NCBI GenBank assembly: GCA_016200595.1
Contig: JACQEL010001017.1
Coordinates: 1 to 6,870, forward strand
DNA length: 6,870 bases
Reading direction: 5' to 3'
Origin: Deltaproteobacteria bacterium
GTDB lineage: Bacteria > Desulfobacterota > Binatia > Bin18
Positions 1 to 4,939 of this stretch are shown here, piece by piece (position 1 is the first letter of the stretch; each line of letters opens with the position of its first letter). Made by a program: the position numbers and the translations under genes. Under the pieces are notes generated by a model. It worked only from the letters and a program-made list of their open reading frames with translations, searched no databases and was not told the origin of the DNA.

Positions 1-78
1 GCTCCATATAGACCAACGCCGTGGGGGAGCCTGACACGCAAATGCTTCGCCCCTACGGTGGACAGGCGCTAGGGTCGT

Positions 79-109
79 GTGTACCAATCTCTTGCTTCCT
101 GGTTTAGGG
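79..109 (+). repeat. 31-bp dispersed repeat, copy A
   Basis: This 31-bp stretch matches positions 3624-3654 at 26 of 31 positions in the same orientation. Both copies begin GTGTACCAA and end TGGTTTAGGG. The ends can pair (ACCA with TGGT), giving a weak hairpin. The five differences all lie in the middle 12 positions, as expected if the ends are the conserved, functional part. The two copies lie on either side of the cytochrome gene. Confidence 0.65.
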
Positions 110-115
110 TCTTCT

Positions 116-140
116 CGGTCCCAGGCTCTGCCTGGGACCG
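116..140. repeat. Perfect 11-bp palindrome with TCT loop
   Basis: Positions 116-126 and 130-140 are perfect reverse complements (CGGTCCCAGGC and its complement) around a TCT loop. The core GGCTCTGCC recurs at 153-161, where it also forms a small hairpin (GCGGC-TCT-GCCGC, 151-163), and in inverted orientation at 184-192. The family resembles widely scattered CCCAGGCTCTGCCTGGG-type intergenic repeats. Each stem could fold in RNA on either strand. No T-run follows, so it is not called a terminator. Confidence 0.6.
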
Positions 141-150
141 CAAGGGATGA

Positions 151-202
151 GCGGCTCTGCCGCGGCACGAGCGGCCGCAGGCAGGCAGAGCCTGGGCACG
201 AG
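151..202. repeat. Degenerate copies of the GGCTCTGCC palindrome
   Basis: GGCTCTGCC at 153-161 and its reverse complement GGCAGAGCC at 184-192, followed by TGGGCACGAG, look like decayed or partial copies of the hairpin at 116-140. The two sit head to head around a GC-rich spacer that contains GCGGCCGC. This suggests repeated insertion or slippage of one palindromic family at this site. Confidence 0.45.
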
Positions 203-242
203 GGGAGAACAAAAACGGTAATGCGCCCGCCAACCCGGACAG

Positions 243-295
243 GGTGGGACAGGCTTCCAGCCTGTCCACAGCACAGGCTAGAAGCCCGTGCCACC
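243..295. repeat. 53-bp miniature element with 15-bp inverted ends
   Basis: The ends, 243-257 (GGTGGGACAGGCTTC) and 281-295, are inverted repeats matching at 13 of 15 positions. Each half also folds by itself. The left half makes a perfect 9-bp hairpin, GGACAGGCT / AGCCTGTCC (247-255 and 259-267, loop TCC). The right half makes a 7-bp hairpin with one mismatch (272-278 and 284-290). A double-hairpin unit of this size is typical of REP/BIME-like or MITE-derived intergenic repeats. It lies about 65 bp downstream of the cytochrome stop codon and could affect the 3' end of that transcript; that role is inferred. Confidence 0.65.
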
Positions 296-360
296 AGGGA
301 CCTCAATTGCTGATCTTACTCGTCAAAATTCATTAGGGCCAAGAGCCGTCTCCGCACCGT

Positions 361-3300
361 TCAGCCCTGGCAGGCCTCTTGTGACTGCACCTGGGTACAG
401 ACCGCGGCGACCTTCAGCTTCCAATTTTGTATCCCAGCCTCGCCCGCGGGCAGCTCCGTGTTGAGATGACTAGTCAAATAATAGAGCCGTTGAATATCCG
501 CTTTTTCAGCCCGGCCAGCACTGGCATCGGCGAAAAGTTGCTGCAGATAAAATGGCGGGATCGACTGACTGTACAACGCCACTGTCACTTTACCTAAGTG
601 AGCGAGTTGGTCTCGCGGGAACGTGATGACATACTCGATCTCGTCAGCCCCGGTTAAAAGGGGATTCGCATAGTACGGATCGTCGGCGACGTTCCCCACT
701 AGTTCCCCTAACTCCTGGATATATGGAGAGGGGCTATTCGTAAACGTCTGCGGATCGAACCCTTTAGGCTTGAGGCGGTTATCTTTGACGATGTGCACAC
801 GGCGTAGGAAGCTGGTGGTAAGCTCGCCCGCCGAATCGGTGATGAGTTCTTCATAGATTTGCACCTGGTTGCCCTGGGTAATCTGTTGGTAATGTGGTTG
901 AAACTTGCTCTGGTTGAGGTAGGCGTTCTCCGTCGGCAACGGCTTGCCCGTCAGGCCATCAAGGATCACTCCCAGTTTGTCCGTCAGCCCTGATGCCCAT
1001 ATCGCCTTCCCATCAACATCCCTCACCGCCAATTCCAGGAACAACCGGCGGAATCCTACCCCAGACGGCAGAGAGTGGCCGGTCTTGTTCGTCACGAGCA
1101 CCTTGACGCGCAAGCGCTTATCGTGAGCGACCTCCAGACTGGTGATCTTCAGGTCGGCCGTTTCTTGGTTGGCCATATGGAGCATAGAGTTCCGACCAGT
1201 GATCAACGCTGGCTCCACCTTGCTGGTGACCAGGTAGTCGATCTGCCGCAGCCCGAGCAACAAGGGAAATTGTTGGAACATCTCATTCAAAAAAAGGTTT
1301 AAGCCATGCAGGGAATGGCGGAAAAAGCTATCCCGGTCCGTCTGCTTGCGGTCTTCCAAGGGCAGGCTGTGCGTCGTGGGAGCGAAGGTGGCGTCTTCGA
1401 TGTTGGCGATCTTGATGGGGGTGAGAGGGAGGGTCTGCGAAGTCTGACCGTTCAGCGTGTGGAGTTGGGTGGGCATGTGGCAATCCTGACACGACTGAAC
1501 ACTCTCCCCCGGCTTGGCAAAATCGCTGTTGGCCCACTCTAGGCCGGTAGCCTGCTCGTAGCTGGCTTGGATTTTCTGGCCGTTGACAGTCCGCAAGGTG
1601 TGGGGAGTCCCGTCGTTATTGAATACTGGTAACAGAATGTTGTGACAGGAGCCACACAGATTAGCATCGGTGACCTGTTGGCCGTGTCGCGGCGTAATGT
1701 CGAGGGTCTGTTTCATCGGCTTCGGTACGATGGTGTCATCTTCGTAGGGCCCATACACCTCGGTGGCGGGGCCGGTAACAAAATTCCCGGTAAAGCTCTG
1801 CTCCTTGCCGAAACTCTCCGGGGTAATGTGGTGACACACGGTACAGGAGATCCCATCCCGTGCTAGGGCGCCGTACTTGGGGTCTGGGGTGGTATCAGTC
1901 TCCTGCCATTGCCCCACGAGTTTACGGGAAAACGGTTTGCCAAATGGCACCTGGGGAGGCGGGGGTACGGCGAATAACTCCTTACAGGTGTCCTCCCATC
2001 CGCCTGACACTGGATGGTCAAGGGCGTATTGTCGTTGCCCCATTACCCCATGGCAGTGCAGACACGTGTTTTCAATACACCTGGTGTGCATAGGTAAAGT
2101 ATTCGTCTCACTCTGCAATTGCGAGAAAAAAATAGGGTCACGCCCGGCCAGCCCCATAGGGGAGACCCGCCACTCTCCGTAGGGGGACACATTTATCGGG
2201 ATTTGTGTGGCAGGATCTATGATCAGCATGTTGGCAATGGCTGAGTTGGAATTGGTCGCATCGTGACATCCACTGCATTGGTCGGAAGTCACAAACGGCC
2301 CCGGCCCATTAGGACCCGATAGTTGCTGGTCATACGTCTCTGCCGGCAGCCGAAGTGGGAGCGCCTTATCAAACGTCAGAGGGCCGAGGTTCCCGTAGAA
2401 CTCGAGGAATGAATGTTCTGGCTGCGGGAGCGGGGAGGGAAACGGGTTGACATAACCGTTCGAGCCCGCGACCGATGGACCCGAGGGATCCCCAGAATGT
2501 TCCGCTCTACTGACGCCCAGGAGAAGGCTGGTCGATGGGGCAGTGGAAGCGAAGAACTTATAGTGAAGACCACCACTCAAAATGTTGTCTAGAGACGCAA
2601 ACGTCGAGAACTCAGCAGCCGAAGCGTGGCAATTCAGACAGTACGCTCCATACACATTATAGGGATACACCACGTCGGGCTTCTTAGTGGAGCCGTCGGC
2701 CAAAGGTTCAAAGATAGTTCCCGTCGGATACCAGGTCGGATCAGGTTTGATGGGCGGGAGGCCGAAAAAATTCTTCATGGTCACCGCGAACGCGGTGAGA
2801 ATCGGCGGGTTGCCATTAGGAGGGAGGTCCGGACTGACCCAGTACCAGCCATCGTGCGAGGCCTCATTGCCCCGCACGACGACTGCCCAGGACGTCGGTA
2901 GCAACGCATCGGGCTGCGGTTGCGTAATGAACATACAGTTTTGGGCATCAGCCGTAATAGTCACCGACTTGATAGAGCGCATCTCCTTGATCAGCATGGC
3001 GCCGTCTGGGATGGGACCCTGCCGTCCCTGGCACAGCCAATGGGTCATTTCCGGGGAATAGTAAACTCTCACGAGAGGATGGACCCCGTAGCTGTCTACG
3101 TTAGCCAGGTTGTTCAAGTCGCCGACGAGCGGACCGGTTAAGCGCCATTCTTGGTCATGCGCCCAACCGAGCTGCTCAGCGTAGGCGCGGCTCTGCAGAA
3201 ACCGACGGAGTTGAAGGTCATACCGATTCTTCTCTTTCGGGTTCGACAAAGTCGCTCCGGTGGGTGGCGGCAACGGAGCAGGTTGTCCCTGCCCGTCGTG

Positions 3301-3471
3301 CTCGGCACACCAAGCCTCGATTTCTGGCTGCGTGACCGGGACGAGGGACTCAGGACAGACCCATTCCTGAGGATCCGGCGGCAAGGGCGACGCGGCGCTA
3401 GCCACGTTGAAAGAGGAAACGCAGAAGAGAATGATTCCTGCAGCACTCCAGCCAAGCATGTGCGATCGCAT
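361..3471 (-). CDS. Secreted hexahaem cytochrome c with an N-terminal cytochrome P460-like domain
   Basis: This is a 1036-aa exported protein with a Sec signal peptide at about residues 1-26 (hydrophobic core 7-22, AxA-type site VASA). It has six CxxCH haem c sites, with their cysteines and histidines at 278-282, 399-403, 470-474, 543-547, 606-610 and 661-665. Residues about 105-290 resemble cytochrome P460: RVYYSPEMTHW, then PDGAMLIKEM with Lys162 where P460 has its haem-cross-linked lysine, then DGWYW, closing with CLNCH followed by EFSTF. Residues 390-670 are a multihaem module of the c554 type (RVSPMGLAGRDPIFF at 435-449). Residues 775-980 look like a beta-sandwich, with TNKTGHSLPSG at 794-804. 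There is no C-terminal membrane helix, so it is probably soluble and periplasmic, with haems attached by a maturation system not encoded here. GGGGAGGG ends four bases before the ATG; Met5 is an alternative start. The redox role is clear. The substrate (hydroxylamine, NO or another) is inference. Confidence 0.88.
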   Translation of the reverse strand: MRSHMLGWSAAGIILFCVSSFNVASAASPLPPDPQEWVCPESLVPVTQPEIEAWCAEHDGQGQPAPLPPPTGATLSNPKEKNRYDLQLRRFLQSRAYAEQLGWAHDQEWRLTGPLVGDLNNLANVDSYGVHPLVRVYYSPEMTHWLCQGRQGPIPDGAMLIKEMRSIKSVTITADAQNCMFITQPQPDALLPTSWAVVVRGNEASHDGWYWVSPDLPPNGNPPILTAFAVTMKNFFGLPPIKPDPTWYPTGTIFEPLADGSTKKPDVVYPYNVYGAYCLNCHASAAEFSTFASLDNILSGGLHYKFFASTAPSTSLLLGVSRAEHSGDPSGPSVAGSNGYVNPFPSPLPQPEHSFLEFYGNLGPLTFDKALPLRLPAETYDQQLSGPNGPGPFVTSDQCSGCHDATNSNSAIANMLIIDPATQIPINVSPYGEWRVSPMGLAGRDPIFFSQLQSETNTLPMHTRCIENTCLHCHGVMGQRQYALDHPVSGGWEDTCKELFAVPPPPQVPFGKPFSRKLVGQWQETDTTPDPKYGALARDGISCTVCHHITPESFGKEQSFTGNFVTGPATEVYGPYEDDTIVPKPMKQTLDITPRHGQQVTDANLCGSCHNILLPVFNNDGTPHTLRTVNGQKIQASYEQATGLEWANSDFAKPGESVQSCQDCHMPTQLHTLNGQTSQTLPLTPIKIANIEDATFAPTTHSLPLEDRKQTDRDSFFRHSLHGLNLFLNEMFQQFPLLLGLRQIDYLVTSKVEPALITGRNSMLHMANQETADLKITSLEVAHDKRLRVKVLVTNKTGHSLPSGVGFRRLFLELAVRDVDGKAIWASGLTDKLGVILDGLTGKPLPTENAYLNQSKFQPHYQQITQGNQVQIYEELITDSAGELTTSFLRRVHIVKDNRLKPKGFDPQTFTNSPSPYIQELGELVGNVADDPYYANPLLTGADEIEYVITFPRDQLAHLGKVTVALYSQSIPPFYLQQLFADASAGRAEKADIQRLYYLTSHLNTELPAGEAGIQNWKLKVAAVCTQVQSQEACQG
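2602..3159 (-). other. Cytochrome P460-like domain region of the multihaem protein
   Basis: This covers residues about 105-290. The order of landmarks matches cytochrome P460 / cytochrome c'-beta: a QEW-type start, an R-V-Y-Y/V-S/D-P-E segment, a DG-x4-KE motif (here PDGAMLIKE, Lys162), an aromatic GWYW strand, and a single terminal CxxCH followed by an aromatic-rich helix. In Nitrosomonas P460 the corresponding motif is DGTVTVKE and its lysine is covalently bonded to the haem. An insert of about 45 residues between GWYW and CLNCH (about 212-275) is longer than I remember for stand-alone P460. This is a motif-order match made by eye, without an alignment score. Confidence 0.62.
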
Positions 3472-3525
3472 CAGACCCTCCCCTCATATAGTGATCCGTC
3501 CGTAAACCGAACGGCAAGAGATTCA

Positions 3526-3628
3526 TACACTCAGGCAGCCGAGCCTGAATGCCGTAGCGTGCGCTATGCGCACGAAAATAACGGCGTACAGGGAAGACGT
3601 GCGCACAGCGCACGCTACCCCGAGTGTA
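3526..3628. repeat. Nested palindromic element between cytochrome and oxidoreductase genes
   Basis: Inner arms 3554-3574 and 3598-3618 are 21-bp inverted repeats with one mismatch (both carry GTAGCGTGCGCT when read inward), around a 23-bp centre. Each arm is itself a hairpin (GTGCGC-TAT-GCGCAC in the left arm). Outer 7-bp arms TACACTC (3526-3532) and GAGTGTA (3622-3628) extend the symmetry, and a small hairpin TCAGGC / GCCTGA (3531-3536 and 3543-3548) sits in the left shoulder. The element lies between the 3' end of the oxidoreductase gene and the cytochrome start, about 55-155 bp upstream of that start. It could contain or shield the cytochrome promoter, or end readthrough. It carries no gene. 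Confidence 0.7.
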
Positions 3629-3654
3629 CCAACCTCAGGCATCTTGGTTTAGGG
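3624..3654 (+). repeat. 31-bp dispersed repeat, copy B
   Basis: This is the second copy of the repeat at 79-109, in the same orientation and matching at 26 of 31 positions. Its ACCAA (3628-3632) pairs with TTGGT (3644-3648), giving a better hairpin than copy A. It overlaps the outer arm of the preceding palindrome by five bases, so the two may be parts of one composite repeat. It ends 14 bp before the stop codon of the oxidoreductase gene. Confidence 0.65.
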
Positions 3655-3668
3655 AGCCTCCCCCTCAG

Positions 3669-4568
3669 TTAAAGCCGCGGCTTGATCTTGGTCATAAACG
3701 TCTCCATCGTTTGCGCGCTACTCTCGAACGATTGCAGAGAGAGTTCAAACACCAGATGCTGTACGCCCGCGGCTTGATACGCACGCAGGCGGTTTGTCAC
3801 GGTCTCTAAGTCCCCACGCAGCAAGTCACGGCCAGGTCTCGGCCCATACGGGAGGACTTCCGCAGAGATCCCCTCGATAAATAATGAGGCTCGCATTGAC
3901 AGCACTGGTTCACCGGTCCGGCCTTTCTTTTTCCACAGATCCTTGAGGTGCTGGGCTCCCTCAGTAAAAGCTTGCGGAGTCAACGCGGTCGCGTGCCAGC
4001 CGTCACCAAATTCGGCTACCCGCCGTCGCGCCCGCGCACTGGTGCCACCGACCCATAGCGGGAGATGCCGCTGCGCTGGCAGAGGCGAGACCTTCATATC
4101 TTGGAACGTCGTGTATTTCCCGTTGAAGCTGACCGTCTCGTGCGTCCACATCTCTCGCATGAGACGCAGACATTCATCGCTGATTTTGCCCCGCTCTGGA
4201 AACGGGGTGTCCAGCGCCGCAAACTCCTCGGTCATCCAGCCGCCACCGACACCGACAATCACGCGTCCACTAGAGAGCTGGTCAATGGTCGCTAACATCT
4301 TGGCCAGTACTACCGGATTACGGTAAGGGAGGATCAAAACGCTGGTGCCGAGCTTCACCCGCGGCACCAGTGCCGCTACGTGGCTGAGCAACGCGACCGG
4401 CTCCAACATATGATCGCGATAAATAAGGTCCATCGTCCGTGGTACGATGATATGGTCAGTGACCCACACGGAATCGAACCCCAAAGCTTCGGCGTGGCGC
4501 ACATTGGCGATGATGCCCTGTACGTCAACCGTTTTGCCATAGTGTGGAATGCAGATGCCAAATTCCAT
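3669..4568 (-). CDS. Luciferase-like (LLM) oxidoreductase, probably F420-dependent
   Basis: This 299-aa protein has the TIM-barrel landmarks of the bacterial luciferase-like superfamily, closest by eye to the actinobacterial-type F420-dependent group (TIGR03619-like). It opens with MEFGICIPHYG, then GFDSVWVTDHI (30-40). It continues with VKLGTSVLILPYRNPVVLAK (71-90), a family hallmark, then LSSGRVIVGVGGGWMTEEF (98-116), and PLWVGGTSARARRRVAEFGDGW (170-191), which lies near the cofactor phosphate in relatives. Such cytoplasmic enzymes move hydride between F420H2 (or FMNH2) and a small organic substrate. The cofactor cannot be proved from the sequence and the substrate is unknown. AGGAGGGG lies five bases before the ATG. 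The gene stands alone: repeat-rich spacers lie on both sides, and the downstream cytochrome gene is 197 bp away. Confidence 0.9.
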   Translation of the reverse strand: MEFGICIPHYGKTVDVQGIIANVRHAEALGFDSVWVTDHIIVPRTMDLIYRDHMLEPVALLSHVAALVPRVKLGTSVLILPYRNPVVLAKMLATIDQLSSGRVIVGVGGGWMTEEFAALDTPFPERGKISDECLRLMREMWTHETVSFNGKYTTFQDMKVSPLPAQRHLPLWVGGTSARARRRVAEFGDGWHATALTPQAFTEGAQHLKDLWKKKGRTGEPVLSMRASLFIEGISAEVLPYGPRPGRDLLRGDLETVTNRLRAYQAAGVQHLVFELSLQSFESSAQTMETFMTKIKPRL

Positions 4569-4587
4569 AGATGCCCCTCCTGTTATG

Positions 4588-4608
4588 AGCAGTCAGCCGT
4601 CAGCTATA
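4588..4608 (+). repeat. AGCNNTC heptad array, left block (3 units)
   Basis: Three consecutive 7-bp units (4588-4594, 4595-4601, 4602-4608) fit AGCNNTC, the last ending TA instead of TC. The block is an imperfect inverted copy, 16 of 21 positions, of 4892-4912. It lies just upstream of the oxidoreductase start, in its untranslated leader or promoter. Confidence 0.55.
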
Positions 4609-4809
4609 GTTCTCCTAAATCATTTGTGGCGAACGTCGTTCATGCTTCGACTTCACCCTGCGGGTTACGCTCAGCACGAACGGGCTTCGAACACTGTTCG
4701 CCCTGAGCCCTTCGACAGGCTCAGGACAGGCTAAGCGGAGCGAAGTCGAAGGGTAAACGCAGAGTCTTTCCGATACACCTCATTTAGGTTCCCTATATCA
4801 GCCGTCAGC
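4593..4809. mobile_element. MITE-like 193-bp element (4605-4797) with 12-bp flanking direct repeats
   Basis: The terminal inverted repeats are 4605-4620 (TATAGttctCCTAAAT) and 4782-4797 (ATTTAGGttccCTATA): 12 paired positions around a 4-bp unmatched spacer. Directly outside are perfect 12-bp direct repeats TCAGCCGTCAGC at 4593-4604 and 4798-4809, laid out as a target-site duplication would be. The interior has no coding capacity and contains a second palindromic unit (4645-4754). A non-autonomous transposon fits this layout. The direct repeats also belong to the AGCNNTC heptad family, so they could instead be two pre-existing heptad blocks. Confidence 0.5.
4645..4754. repeat. REP-like element with CTTCGACTTC ends and a central hairpin
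   Basis: CTTCGACTTC (4645-4654) and GAAGTCGAAG (4742-4751) are perfect 10-bp inverted ends. Inside is a perfect 8-bp hairpin, CCTGAGCC (4702-4709) / GGCTCAGG (4718-4725), around the loop CTTCGACA. The wording CCCTTCGACAGGCTCAGG is very common in intergenic regions of diverse environmental bacteria. It lies centrally within the MITE-like element, as if inserted in it or forming its core. Confidence 0.6.
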
Positions 4810-4813
4810 CGGA
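4800..4813 (+). repeat. AGCNNTC heptad block (2 units)
   Basis: One exact unit AGCCGTC (4800-4806) and one decayed unit AGCCGGA (4807-4813) continue the heptad family found at 4588-4608, in the same orientation. They overlap the right-hand 12-bp direct repeat of the MITE-like element. Confidence 0.4.
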
Positions 4814-4891
4814 CTGTGTTAGTTTTCTATTTACGAGCAAGCCTACGATTTAGCAACGTTGGGCCGATTCTGGCATTCTTTTGTTTTTACT

Positions 4892-4919
4892 GATAGCTGA
4901 ATGCTGAGAGCTGAATGCT
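4892..4919 (-). repeat. AGCNNTC heptad array, right block (4 units, inverted)
   Basis: Read on the minus strand, 4892-4919 is four perfect AGCNNTC units in tandem. On the plus strand this gives the 11-bp direct repeat AGCTGAATGCT at 4895-4905 and 4909-4919. The array is inverted relative to the left block at 4588-4608. It ends 20 bp before the hydrolase start, and an upstream in-frame ATG at 4901 lies inside it. Confidence 0.6.
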
Positions 4920-4928
4920 TCTCCACAC

Positions 4929-4939
4929 AAGGAGGTGAT
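4929..4939 (+). promoter_or_regulatory. Near-perfect Shine-Dalgarno site that decides the hydrolase start
   Basis: AAGGAGGTGAT is complementary to the usual 3' end of 16S rRNA over its whole length. GGAGG ends four bases before the ATG at 4940 and seven before the ATG at 4943. This makes the paired ATGs the start region and rules out the in-frame ATG at 4901, which has no ribosome site. Confidence 0.85.

Larger units (their letters stand above)
1..360. other. Gene-free, repeat-rich region downstream of the cytochrome gene
   Basis: I see no credible gene here. The short open frames on both strands run through palindromic repeats, lack ribosome sites and give low-complexity Arg/Pro/Gly-rich products. 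The stretch holds several dispersed-repeat-like units, annotated separately. The first 60 bases include AAATGCTTCGCCCCTACG, which resembles intergenic repeat sequence and may be the end of an element lying outside the window. The cytochrome transcript (minus strand) would end in this region. No hairpin followed by a T-run is visible on that strand, so the palindromes at 243-295 or 116-140 are the only candidates for slowing the polymerase. Confidence 0.6.

Noticed and set aside
69..313. Short open frames on both strands in the first 360 bases
   Set aside because: They run through palindromic repeats, lack ribosome sites and give low-complexity products.
3472..3668. Operon of the oxidoreductase and cytochrome genes
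   Set aside because: The genes share a strand, but the 197-bp spacer holds a large palindrome and a dispersed repeat, and the functions have no clear link.
3151..3672. Plus-strand open frame of 173 codons
   Set aside because: It lies antisense to the cytochrome 5' end and then crosses the palindromic element. It has no ribosome site, and its composition is Arg/Ser-rich, as expected for the complement of a coding strand.
3943..4326. Plus-strand open frame of 127 codons
   Set aside because: It is antisense to the luciferase-like oxidoreductase gene and has no start signal; the minus frame has clear family motifs throughout.
4871..4885. Sigma-54-like TGGCAT...TTG before the hydrolase operon
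   Set aside because: The spacing between the GG and TTG parts is off by one and the essential GC of the -12 box is missing.
4588..4919. Heptad arrays as a CRISPR
   Set aside because: Units are only 7 bp with no unique spacers; the arrays are short tandem repeats.
4901..4939. Longer hydrolase start at the upstream ATG
   Set aside because: That ATG lies inside the heptad repeat array and has no ribosome site. AAGGAGGTGAT directly before the ATG at 4940 and the family's usual N-terminus both favour the later start.
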